From Trueperaceae bacterium (GTDB lineage: Bacteria; Deinococcota; Deinococci; Deinococcales; Trueperaceae): a stretch of DNA of 9,391 bases. The first letter of the stretch is position 1. Each line of letters opens with the position of its first letter. Below the pieces are notes generated by a model that was not told the origin of the DNA, made no database searches, and worked only from the letters and a program-made list of their open reading frames with translations. The position numbers and the translations under genes are program-made. The DNA lies in the NCBI GenBank assembly GCA_007130355.1, contig SLSQ01000338.1, forward strand, positions 1-9,391, in the 5' to 3' direction. Positions 1 through 8,137 of this stretch are shown here, piece by piece.

Positions 1-2015
<2,015 letters not shown>

Positions 2016-2016
2016 G

Positions 2017-2032
2017 CGTTCCCTTTCGAACG
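2017..2032 (-). promoter_or_regulatory. rpoC ribosome binding site in a small inverted repeat
   Basis: In the mRNA the Shine-Dalgarno-like AAAGGG sits 5 nt before the rpoC ATG. It lies in or next to the 6-nt loop of a short hairpin with 5-bp arms CGTTC and GAACG. The repeat is seen directly; that it folds or modulates rpoC translation is inference, and a 5-bp stem is weak. Confidence 0.35.
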
Positions 2033-2047
2033 GGCGGGGAGCGTCCA

Positions 2048-5000
2048 TCACCAGAACCGCCCCGCTTCGTCGAAGATGCTCAGCGTCTGATCATCGTCGT
2101 CGAGGACCTTCACGTCCAGGCCCAGCGAGTGCAGCTCCTTGACGAGGACCTTGAACGATTCGGGGATCGTGGGTTCCAGCACGTCGCTCCCTTTCACGAT
2201 CGCTTCGTACGCGGCGTTACGGCCGTCGAGGTCGTCCGACTTGATCGTCAGCATCTCCTGCAGCGTGTGGGCGGCGCCGTGCGCCTGCAGCGCCCAGCAC
2301 TCCATCTCGCCGAGGCGCTGGCCGCCGAACTGCGCCTTGCCGCCGAGCGGCTGCTGGGTGATCAGGCTGTACGGGCCGGTCGAACGGGCGTGCATCTTGT
2401 CCTCGACCATGTGGTAGAGCTTCAGCACGTACATGATCCCGACCACGATCGGCGCGTCGATCGCTTCGCCGCTGCGGCCGTCGTAGAGCACCGCCTTGCC
2501 GGAACGGGCGAGCTGCACCTGCGCCTCTTCGGGGTCGAGCCCCGGGTCGAGGACGCCGAGCTTGCTCGCGCGCCGGATCACCTCGAGCTCGCGCTTGTCG
2601 GGGTGGTAGCCGGCCTCCTTCTTGGCGGCCAGCTCGGTGCGGGCCGCCTCTTCGAGCAGTCCCTTGATCTCCTCCTCGTCGGCGCCGTCGAAGACCGGGG
2701 TGACGTAACTGACGCCGTGCTTGTAGGCGGCGAGGCCCAGGTGCGTCTCGAGCACCTGACCGAGGTTCATCCGCGACGGCACGCCGAGCGGGTTGAACAC
2801 CAGGTCGACGGGGGTGCCGTCCTCGAGGAACGGCATGTCCTCCGGCGGCAGGATCTTGGCGACGACGCCCTTGTTCCCGTGCCGGTTCGCGAGCTTGTCG
2901 CCCTCGATCAGGCGGCGCTTCTGCGCCAGGTAGACGCGCACCATCTCCTGCACGCCCGGCTTCAGTTCGACGCCGTCGTCGCCGCGGCGGAAGCGGACGG
3001 TGCGGAGCACCACGCCGCCGTCGCCCGGCGGCACGCGCAGGCTGGTGTCCTTCACTTCACGGGCCTTCTCGCCGAAGATCGACCGCAGCAGCCGCTCCTC
3101 CGGCGTCGGGTCCTTCTCGCCCTTGAAGCTGGTGTGGCCGACCAGGATCGAGTTGTGCTTCACGTCGGCGCCGATTCGGACGACGCCGTCCTCGTCCAGG
3201 TCACGGAGCGCAGCTTCGGAGAGGCCGGGGATGTCGCGGGTGATCTTCTCCGGACCGAGCTTGGTCTCGCGCGCCTCCTTCTCGAACTTCTCGATGTGCA
3301 CCGAGGTGTACGAGTCGTCGCGGACCAGGTTCTCGGAGAGGACGATCGCGTCCTCGTAGTTGTAGCCGTCGAACGGCATGACCGCGATCAGGATGTTCTG
3401 CCCCAGCGCCAGACGGCCCCGCTGCGAGGCCGGTCCGTCGGCGATGACCTGACCGGCGGCGACCTCCTCGCCGAGGGTCACGACCGGTCGCTGGTCGAGG
3501 TTCGTGTTCTGGTTCGAGCGCTGGAAGCGCGTGAGGGCGTAGGTCCGCTCGACCCGCTTGGCGCTGGTGACGCGGATCTCCTTGGCGTCGACCCAGGTGA
3601 CGGTGCCCGCCTCCTCGGCGATCACGCAGGTACCGGAGTCCAGGCTGATCCGCTCTTCGACGCCGGTCCCGACGTAGGGGGCGTCGGCGCGGATGAGCGG
3701 CACCGCCTGCGACTGCATGTTCGAACCCATCAAGGCCCGGTTCGCGTCGTCGTGCTCGAGGAACGGGATCAACGACGTCGGGACCGAGATGATCTGCTTC
3801 GGCGAGACGTCCATGAAGTCGATCTCGTCGCGCGGCGCGAACACCGGGTCGCCCTGGTCGCGCGCCACGACCATCTCGTTCTTGAAGGAGCCGTCGTCGT
3901 TCAGCTTCGTGTTCGCCTGGGCGATCACGTACTTGTCCTCTTCGTGCGCGGTCATGTACACGACGTTGTCGGTGACCCGGTGGTCCTGGACACGGCGGTA
4001 CGGCGCCTCGATGAAGCCGAGCGGGTTGACCCGGGAGTACGACGCGAGCGAGGTGATCAGGCCGATGTTCGCGCCCTCCGGCGTCTCGATCGGGCAGATC
4101 CGGCCGTAGTGGGTCCGGTGCACGTCGCGCACGTCGAATCCGGCGCGCTCGCGCGTGAGGCCGCCCGGCCCGAGGGCGGAGATGCGCCGCTTGTGCCGCA
4201 GCTCGGAGAGCGGGTTGATCTGGTCCTTGAACTGCGACAGCTGGCTGCGCCCGAAGAACTCGCGGAGGGCCGCGACGATCGGTCGGTTGTTGATCAGCTT
4301 CTGCGGGGTGGCGGCGTCCGGGTTGCCGAGCAGCATCCGTTCGCGCACGCCGCGCGCCATGCGGCCGAGGCCGACGCGGATCTGGTCGGCGACGAGCTCG
4401 CCGACGGTACGGATGCGCCGGTTGCCCAGATGGTCGATGTCGTCCTCGTGCGCGTCCTCGTCGCCGGCCTGGAGCCGGATCAGGTACTGGAGCGTGGGGA
4501 TCAGGCCGTAGTCGACGAACTGGCCGTCCTCGAAGCCGAGCAGCGTCTTCGTGTCGTGCTCGAGGCCGAGCTTCTCGTTGACCTTGTACCGGCCCGCCTC
4601 GCCCAGGTCGTAGCGGCGCGGATCGGCGAGCAGTCCGAACAGGTAGCTGGTGGCCTTGTCGACCTTGGGCGGATCGCCGGGCCGGAGCACCGTGAAGAGC
4701 CGCAGCAGCGCCTCCTCCGGGGTGATGCCGGTGGCCTCCTCGTGCGCGAGCGTGGCGTCGACGAGCGTCTCGTGGCCGGCGAACAACTCGCGGATGCTCT
4801 CGTCGCCGTGGCCCATGACCCGCAGCAGCAGGCTGAACGGGAACTTGCGCTTGTTCACCTTCATCCAGAGGACGCCGGAGTTGTCGAACTCGAGCTCGAT
4901 CCAGGGGCCGCGCTTCGGCATCGGGATGATGCTGGCGGTGGTGCTCCGGTCGCCGCTGCCGCGCAGCGCGCTGGTGAAGTACACGCCCGGGCTGCGGTGG

Positions 5001-5425
5001 ATCTGCGAGACGATCACGCGGTCGGCGCCGTTGATGACGAACGAACCGTCCTCGGTCATCAGCGGGAGATCGCCGAGGAAGACCTGGTCCTCCTTGATGA
5101 GGCCGGTGTCCTTGTGCACGAGCTGCAGCTTGGCGAAGAGCCCCGACTGGTAGCTGAGGTCCTTCTCGCGGCACTCCTCGGGGCCGAACTCCGGTTCGGT
5201 CAGGGTGTACTCGAGGAAGTCGATGACGAGTCCGGTCTGACGGCCCCGCTCGGTCTCGTCGATCGGGAAGACCTCGCGGAAGGCGGCCTGGAGGCCGTGC
5301 ATGTCGCGTCCGGTCGGAGCCGCGTCCCGTTGCAGGAAATGCTCGTAGGACGTAATCTGGATGTTGGTGAGGTTGGGCAGCTCCGCGACCTCGCGGATGG
5401 TGCCGAACGATCGGATCTCGCGCAT
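2048..5425 (-). CDS. rpoB: DNA-directed RNA polymerase subunit beta
   Basis: This is the complete beta subunit (1125 residues, close to the roughly 1119 of Thermus, lacking the large insertions of E. coli beta). It forms the active-site cleft with beta prime. Visible motifs: REKDLSYQ and HKDTGLIKEDQVFLGDLPLM (protrusion), INGADRVIVSQIHRSPGVYF, the rifampicin pocket SQLSQFKDQINPLSE then HKRRISALGPGG, THYGRICPIETPEGANIGLI, FLEHDDANRALMGSNMQ, MPFDGYNYEDAIVLSE, GDKLANRHGNKGVVAKI with the active-site lysines Lys844 and Lys852, and near the C-terminus EDKMHARSTGPYSLITQQPL followed by the switch/clamp segment. The ATG at 5425 (MREIRSFG) is chosen because AAGGGG lies 5 nt upstream and the N-terminus aligns with known beta subunits. 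An upstream GTG at 5473 would only add a non-conserved tail. It precedes rpoC by 32 nt and follows a 393-nt leader. Residue 403 of the rifampicin pocket is Ile where E. coli has Asn518. Confidence 0.99.
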   Translation of the reverse strand: MREIRSFGTIREVAELPNLTNIQITSYEHFLQRDAAPTGRDMHGLQAAFREVFPIDETERGRQTGLVIDFLEYTLTEPEFGPEECREKDLSYQSGLFAKLQLVHKDTGLIKEDQVFLGDLPLMTEDGSFVINGADRVIVSQIHRSPGVYFTSALRGSGDRSTTASIIPMPKRGPWIELEFDNSGVLWMKVNKRKFPFSLLLRVMGHGDESIRELFAGHETLVDATLAHEEATGITPEEALLRLFTVLRPGDPPKVDKATSYLFGLLADPRRYDLGEAGRYKVNEKLGLEHDTKTLLGFEDGQFVDYGLIPTLQYLIRLQAGDEDAHEDDIDHLGNRRIRTVGELVADQIRVGLGRMARGVRERMLLGNPDAATPQKLINNRPIVAALREFFGRSQLSQFKDQINPLSELRHKRRISALGPGGLTRERAGFDVRDVHRTHYGRICPIETPEGANIGLITSLASYSRVNPLGFIEAPYRRVQDHRVTDNVVYMTAHEEDKYVIAQANTKLNDDGSFKNEMVVARDQGDPVFAPRDEIDFMDVSPKQIISVPTSLIPFLEHDDANRALMGSNMQSQAVPLIRADAPYVGTGVEERISLDSGTCVIAEEAGTVTWVDAKEIRVTSAKRVERTYALTRFQRSNQNTNLDQRPVVTLGEEVAAGQVIADGPASQRGRLALGQNILIAVMPFDGYNYEDAIVLSENLVRDDSYTSVHIEKFEKEARETKLGPEKITRDIPGLSEAALRDLDEDGVVRIGADVKHNSILVGHTSFKGEKDPTPEERLLRSIFGEKAREVKDTSLRVPPGDGGVVLRTVRFRRGDDGVELKPGVQEMVRVYLAQKRRLIEGDKLANRHGNKGVVAKILPPEDMPFLEDGTPVDLVFNPLGVPSRMNLGQVLETHLGLAAYKHGVSYVTPVFDGADEEEIKGLLEEAARTELAAKKEAGYHPDKRELEVIRRASKLGVLDPGLDPEEAQVQLARSGKAVLYDGRSGEAIDAPIVVGIMYVLKLYHMVEDKMHARSTGPYSLITQQPLGGKAQFGGQRLGEMECWALQAHGAAHTLQEMLTIKSDDLDGRNAAYEAIVKGSDVLEPTIPESFKVLVKELHSLGLDVKVLDDDDQTLSIFDEAGRFW

Positions 5426-5450
5426 CTTCACCCCTTCGCTGCGGATGCGA

Positions 5451-5470
5451 CGACCGTGGTTCCACGGTCG
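5451..5470 (-). repeat. Perfect inverted repeat just upstream of rpoB
   Basis: The arms CGACCGTGG and CCACGGTCG are separated by only two bases. The structure ends 25 nt before the rpoB start codon and 13 nt before its Shine-Dalgarno. As RNA it would fold with 8 bp and a 4-nt loop or tighter; as DNA it is a near-continuous 20-bp palindrome that could also be a protein-binding site. Its closeness to the ribosome binding site suggests a role in translation initiation or mRNA stability, but nothing in the sequence decides between these. Confidence 0.55.
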
Positions 5471-5582
5471 CACGCGGTCTTCCAGGCGGACCGCAGCCGC
5501 CCGGCGTGACGGGACGCCGCGACCGGAACGGGCGCGCCGCGTTGCGGGCGCCGGCCGATGCGGCGGTCAGATCGTGCGTGTC

Positions 5583-5599
5583 GGACGCGGCTCGCGTCC
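5583..5599 (-). repeat. Short perfect hairpin in the rpoB leader
   Basis: The arms GGACGCG and CGCGTCC pair perfectly over 7 bp with a 3-nt loop. No U-rich tract follows on the transcribed strand, so it does not look like a classical terminator. It is probably part of the folded rpoB leader, though short GC-rich repeats also arise by chance in DNA of this composition. Confidence 0.35.
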
Positions 5600-5696
5600 C
5601 GTGCCGTCCCCCGTCCGCGACAGATGCGGAGTTCGTGGGACACCGTTCCGGATGGCGCGATGCGCAAATCCACCTCCAGGGGGATCAGGCGAACGG

Positions 5697-5728
5697 TTCG
5701 AATACCAAGGCTACTGGAAGATAGGTGA
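5697..5728 (-). promoter_or_regulatory. Candidate promoter region for rpoBC
   Basis: This is the least GC-rich stretch of the rplL–rpoB gap and contains TATCTT, TAGCCT and TATTCG as possible -10 hexamers on the minus strand. None has a convincing TTGACA-like -35 at 16-18 bp or an extended TGn. An internal rpoB promoter is plausible from position but not demonstrated. Confidence 0.22.
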
Positions 5729-5761
5729 GGGCCGTGTCGTGCGGGCGGGCGAGGGCGCGCG

Positions 5762-5785
5762 GCCCGGTCGGGGGTCCGACCGGGC
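5762..5785 (-). terminator. Strong hairpin after rplL, possible attenuator or processing site
   Basis: The stem is a perfect 10-bp GC-rich inverted repeat (GCCCGGTCGG in mRNA with its complement) closed by a 4-nt loop, starting 33 nt downstream of the rplL stop codon. No T-run follows, so it is not a canonical intrinsic terminator. In GC-rich genomes such hairpins can act as weak terminators, 3'-end stabilisers or RNase targets. Its location between ribosomal protein genes and rpoB matches the place where E. coli attenuates the operon. Confidence 0.5.
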
Positions 5786-5818
5786 GTTCGCGCGTGCATC
5801 CGGTGCGCGCCGGGAACC

Positions 5819-6208
5819 TTACTTGACCTCGACGGACGCGCCCGCGGCTTCGAGCTTCTCCTTGATCTCGTCGGCCTCGTCCTTCGAGACGTCCTCCTTG
5901 ACGACGCCGCCGGACTCGACGAGTTCCTTCGCTTCCTTGAGTCCGAGCTGGGTGATCGCGCGGACCTCCTTGATGACCTGCAGCTTCTTGTCGCCGGCGC
6001 TGGTGATCGAGACGGTGAACTCCGTCTGTTCCTCCGCGGCGGCGGCTTCGCCGCCGGTCGCACCGCCGGCGGCCATCATCATGCCGGCCGGCATCGCGGC
6101 CGCCGCTTCCACGCCCCACTCTTCCTTGAGGGCGTCGACCAGTTCCACCAGCTCGAGGACCGTCAGGCCGCTCAGCTGTTCCACCATCGCTTGCTTGTCG
6201 AATGCCAT
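5819..6208 (-). CDS. rplL: 50S ribosomal protein L7/L12
   Basis: L7/L12 is the multicopy stalk protein that recruits and activates translational GTPases on the large subunit. The 129 residues show the usual three parts: an N-terminal dimerisation and L10-binding domain (about 1-33, with LSGLTVLELVELVDALKEEW), a flexible Ala/Gly/Met-rich hinge (about 34-60), and the C-terminal factor-binding domain (about 61-129, with FTVSITSAGDKKLQVIKEVR, TQLGLKEAKELVE). Length is normal to slightly long for the family. The ATG at 6208 lies one base after the rplJ stop, so translation is probably coupled; its GAAGGG Shine-Dalgarno lies inside the last rplJ codons about 7 nt before the start. Cells normally make several L12 per L10, so this site would need efficient independent initiation. 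Confidence 0.98.
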   Translation of the reverse strand: MAFDKQAMVEQLSGLTVLELVELVDALKEEWGVEAAAAMPAGMMMAAGGATGGEAAAAEEQTEFTVSITSAGDKKLQVIKEVRAITQLGLKEAKELVESGGVVKEDVSKDEADEIKEKLEAAGASVEVK

Positions 6209-6209
6209 G

Positions 6210-6740
6210 TCAGTTCCCTTCCTTCTGCTTCTCGGAGTAGTTGTGCATCACGGACACCAGGTCCCGTTGCGGTCCTTCGAGCACGCCGACCAGCTGGGTG
6301 AGCGGCGCTTCGAGCACGCCGACCAGCCTGGAGAGGAGCTCGGGGCGGCTCGGCAGGTCGGCGATCCGCCCGAGGGCGGCTCCGTCGACGAGGCCGCCTT
6401 GGAGCATGCCGCCCTTGGCGCGCGGCAGGTCCTTGGCGTGGTCCTTCGCGAAGTCGCGGAGCGCCTTGGCGGGCGCGACCGGATCGTCGCCGATCAGCAC
6501 CAGCGCGGTCGGACCGGTCAACGTCTCTTCGAACCCCTCGATGCCCTGCTCCTTGAGCACGACGTGGATGAGGGTGTTCTTGGCGACGAGGATCCGTCCG
6601 CCCGCTTCGCGTACGGCGGCGCGCAGCTTCGTGAGGTCGCCTGCGCTGAGTCCCTGGTAGTCCACGACGAAGAAGGTCGACGCGTCCGCGAGCAGCTCGC
6701 GGAGTTCGGCGACGGACCGTTCGTTTCTTGGATTCGCCAT
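6210..6740 (-). CDS. rplJ: 50S ribosomal protein L10
   Basis: L10 anchors the L7/L12 stalk to 23S rRNA next to L11, and in many bacteria L10 (or its L12 complex) represses its own mRNA. The 176-residue product has the N-terminal RNA-binding domain (FFVVDYQGLSAGDLTKLR, then GRILVAKNTL, about 22-57) and a C-terminal helix with three LVGVL-like segments at 139-143, 150-154 and 161-165, spaced exactly 11 residues. In Thermus-type L10 each such segment binds one L12 dimer, so three dimers are expected. The ATG at 6740 (MANPRNERSV) has AAAGG 5 nt upstream. The frame stays open upstream, but that part overlaps rplA and is not conserved. The stop is 1 nt before rplL. Confidence 0.98.
   Translation of the reverse strand: MANPRNERSVAELRELLADASTFFVVDYQGLSAGDLTKLRAAVREAGGRILVAKNTLIHVVLKEQGIEGFEETLTGPTALVLIGDDPVAPAKALRDFAKDHAKDLPRAKGGMLQGGLVDGAALGRIADLPSRPELLSRLVGVLEAPLTQLVGVLEGPQRDLVSVMHNYSEKQKEGN
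6275..6327 (-). repeat. Short direct repeat within rplJ
   Basis: The same 20 bases occur at 6275-6294 and 6308-6327, a period of 33 bp or 11 codons. They encode the repeated LVGVLE segment of the L10 C-terminal helix. The nucleotide identity exceeds what the protein repeat alone needs, which suggests either strong codon preference or a fairly recent in-frame duplication. Confidence 0.7.
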
Positions 6741-6758
6741 GGATGCCTTTCTTGTGAA

Positions 6759-6784
6759 GCTCGTTCGTTCGCGAGCGATGCTCG
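6759..6784 (-). promoter_or_regulatory. Overlapping alternative hairpins before rplJ
   Basis: Three 5-base elements alternate: GCTCG (6759-6763), CGAGC (6772-6776) and GCTCG (6780-6784). The middle one can pair with either flank, giving an 8-nt loop or a 3-nt loop, but not with both. The array ends 18 nt before the rplJ start codon and close to its ribosome binding site, so switching between the two folds could affect access. That it works as a switch is inference; each stem is only 5 bp. Confidence 0.35.
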
Positions 6785-6830
6785 GAACGTGCCGCGAGGC
6801 GCAGCGTGGGGTACGGCGGTCGCCGTGCCC

Positions 6831-6885
6831 GGACGCCTCGGCAGGATCTTTAAGCCTGGCCGGCCCCTGCTGTCTCGAACGCCAT
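6831..6885 (-). ncRNA. Ribosomal protein L10 leader (autoregulatory mRNA motif)
   Basis: The minus strand reads GACAGCAGG (6866-6874), then a linker with TTAAAGAT, then CCTGCCGAGG (6836-6845). The GCAGG and CCTGC parts pair, and the flanking GACA, TTAA and CGAGG bases match what I know of the bacterial L10 leader element. That element lies upstream of rplJ-rplL and is bound by L10 or the L10–L12 complex to repress the operon. Position (about 95 nt before the rplJ start, after rplA) fits exactly. The outer helix is less clear to me by eye. Confidence 0.78.
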
Positions 6886-6949
6886 CGGGTGGTTCGGGCG
6901 GCGCCCGGCACGGACGCCGGTACCCCCGCTACGCACCGGGATGCCGGAT

Positions 6950-7633
6950 TTAGATCGCGACCCGGACGCTGGGTCCCATGGTCGACGTGAGGTAGACGGT
7001 TCGGACGTACTGACCCTTGGCCGCTTCCGGCTTGGCCGCGTCGAGCGCCTGTCGCAGCGCGGCGAGGTTCTCCGCGAGCTGCTCGGCGCCGAACGAGGCC
7101 TTGCCGATCGGGGCGTGGACGACGCCGGTCTTGTCGGCGCGGAACTCGATGCGTCCGGCCTTGATGTCCCGGACGATCGAACCGATGTCGGGACCGACGG
7201 TGCCGGCCTTCGGGTTCGGGAGGAGGCCCTTCGGACCGAGGATGCGGCCGAGCTTCGAGCCGATCGCGGCCATCATGTCCGGGCTCGCGACCACGGCGTC
7301 GAACTCGAACCAACCGCCGGCGATCCGTTCGACCAGGTCGTCGCCTCCGACCACGTCGGCGCCGGCCGCTTCCGCCTCGGCGACCTTGTCGCCCTGCGTC
7401 AGGGCCGCGACGCGGACCGACTTGCCGGTGCCGTGCGGCAGCGCGACGGTGCCGCGCACCGTCTGGTCGCTCTTGCGGGGGTCGACGCCCAGGCGCACGT
7501 GGGCCTCGATCGTCTCGTCGAACTTGGCGGTCGCGAGCGCCTTGACCTGCGTGGTGGCCTCTTCGACCGGCAGCGGGACGTGGCGGTCGACCTTTCCGGC
7601 CAGGTCGCGGTAGCGCTTTCCGTGCTTCGCCAT
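6950..7633 (-). CDS. rplA: 50S ribosomal protein L1
   Basis: L1 binds 23S rRNA at the mobile L1 stalk that helps release deacylated tRNA from the E site; in many bacteria it also represses the rplK-rplA mRNA. The 227-residue protein has the normal family length. Visible are MAKHGKRYRD at the N-terminus, HVRLGVDPRKSDQTVRGTV, LPHGTGKSVRVAAL, SKLGRILGPKGLLPNPKAGT and the C-terminal TVYLTSTMGPSVRV. The ATG at 7633 shares its A with the TGA of rplK (TGATG), so the two genes overlap by one base and are probably translationally coupled. No strong Shine-Dalgarno is close; GGAAGG lies about 12 nt upstream inside rplK, consistent with re-initiation. It ends with TAA before the 209-nt rplJ leader. Confidence 0.98.
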   Translation of the reverse strand: MAKHGKRYRDLAGKVDRHVPLPVEEATTQVKALATAKFDETIEAHVRLGVDPRKSDQTVRGTVALPHGTGKSVRVAALTQGDKVAEAEAAGADVVGGDDLVERIAGGWFEFDAVVASPDMMAAIGSKLGRILGPKGLLPNPKAGTVGPDIGSIVRDIKAGRIEFRADKTGVVHAPIGKASFGAEQLAENLAALRQALDAAKPEAAKGQYVRTVYLTSTMGPSVRVAI

Positions 7634-8067
7634 CAGGCCGGCGCCCCTTCCACGGTGATCCCCATCGAGCGGGCGCTGCCGGCCACGATGCGGGCGGCGG
7701 CCTCTTCGCTGCCGGCGTTCAGGTCGGTCATCTTGGTCCGACCGATCTCGAGGCACTGGTCCCAGGTGATCGATCCGACCTTGTCCTTGTGCGGCTCGCC
7801 CGAGCCCTTCTGGACGCCGGCCGCCTGCTTGATCAGGTAGCTCGCCGGGGGCGTGCGCGTGACGAAGGTGAAACTGCGGTCGGCGTAGATCGTGATCTCG
7901 ACCGGGACGACGGCGCCCGCCTCCGACGCGGTGGCCGCGTTGTACTCCTTGACGAACTGCATGATGTTGGCGCCGTGCTGACCGAGCGCCGGTCCGACGG
8001 GCGGAGCGGGGGTCGCTCCTCCGGCCGGCAACTGCAGTTTCACGATGCCTGCGACTTTCTTGGCCAT
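7633..8067 (-). CDS. rplK: 50S ribosomal protein L11
   Basis: L11 binds the 23S rRNA GTPase-associated region beside the L10/L12 stalk and is where thiazole antibiotics such as thiostrepton act. The 144-residue protein is normal in length. The N-terminal domain has the KLQLPAGGATPAPPVGPALG proline-rich stretch (residues 10-29, with Pro22 and Pro23 present) and QHGANIMQFVKEYN; the C-terminal RNA-binding domain has ITWDQCLEIGRTKMTDLNA and ARIVAGSARSMGI. The ATG at 8067 has AGGAGG 4 nt upstream. It lies 70 nt after nusG and overlaps rplA by one base. Confidence 0.99.
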   Translation of the reverse strand: MAKKVAGIVKLQLPAGGATPAPPVGPALGQHGANIMQFVKEYNAATASEAGAVVPVEITIYADRSFTFVTRTPPASYLIKQAAGVQKGSGEPHKDKVGSITWDQCLEIGRTKMTDLNAGSEEAAARIVAGSARSMGITVEGAPA

Positions 8068-8137
8068 GATGCCTCCTAACGCTCCCCCGCGGGCGGCCGA
8101 GCCCCGGGGTCATGACGCGCGATGCGCGGGTGCGAGA

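Larger units (their letters stand above)
5426..5818 (-). promoter_or_regulatory. rplL–rpoB intergenic leader
   Basis: This 393-nt stretch separates rplL from rpoB and holds no recognisable conserved gene. It contains a perfect 10-bp hairpin just after rplL (5762-5785), a less GC-rich stretch at about 5697-5728 that could hold a promoter, a strong GGAGG (5673-5677) followed by a TTG-initiated open frame running to 5428, and two further perfect hairpins (5583-5599 and 5451-5470). In E. coli the equivalent gap carries an attenuator and an RNase III processing site that lower rpoBC expression relative to the ribosomal protein genes. A similar role here is inference from position and structure. 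Confidence 0.6.
6741..6949 (-). promoter_or_regulatory. rplA–rplJ intergenic leader
   Basis: This 209-nt gap carries the 5' leader of rplJ. It contains the conserved L10 leader motif (6831-6885), a small hairpin closer to rplA (6905-6920, arms CCGGC and GCCGG), two overlapping hairpins near the rplJ start (6759-6784), and the rplJ Shine-Dalgarno AAAGG (6746-6750). I see no clear -35/-10 pair and no intrinsic terminator with a T-run, so control here is more likely translational than by transcription attenuation. Confidence 0.6.

Noticed and set aside
5426..5473. Longer rpoB start at the GTG of 5473
   Set aside because: The extra 16 residues are not conserved, would run through the palindrome and Shine-Dalgarno, and the ATG at 5425 matches the known N-terminus.
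2129..5509. A 1126-codon open frame on the plus strand opposite rpoB
   Set aside because: It is in register with the rpoB codons and stays open only because rpoB uses no TTA, CTA or TCA codons there. Its product is a low-complexity Leu/Val/Asp/Arg-rich sequence with no domain.
5690..5712. T-arm-like GGTTCGAATACC on the plus strand, suggesting a tRNA
   Set aside because: The bases around the loop pair over only two positions and there is no acceptor, D or anticodon arm nearby. It is better described as part of the CGAAC/GTTCG palindrome.
5685..6119. Arg/Gly-rich minus-strand frames overlapping rplL
   Set aside because: They are alternative frames of the rplL coding sequence; L7/L12 is unmistakable in its own frame.
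6741..6949. A separate promoter for rplJ-rplL in the gap
   Set aside because: No -10/-35 pair or extended -10 is visible; the only AT-rich bases belong to the L10 leader core.
6941..7840. A plus-strand frame opposite rplA and the end of rplK
   Set aside because: It is in register with the rplA codons and mirrors them, with no recognisable protein features.
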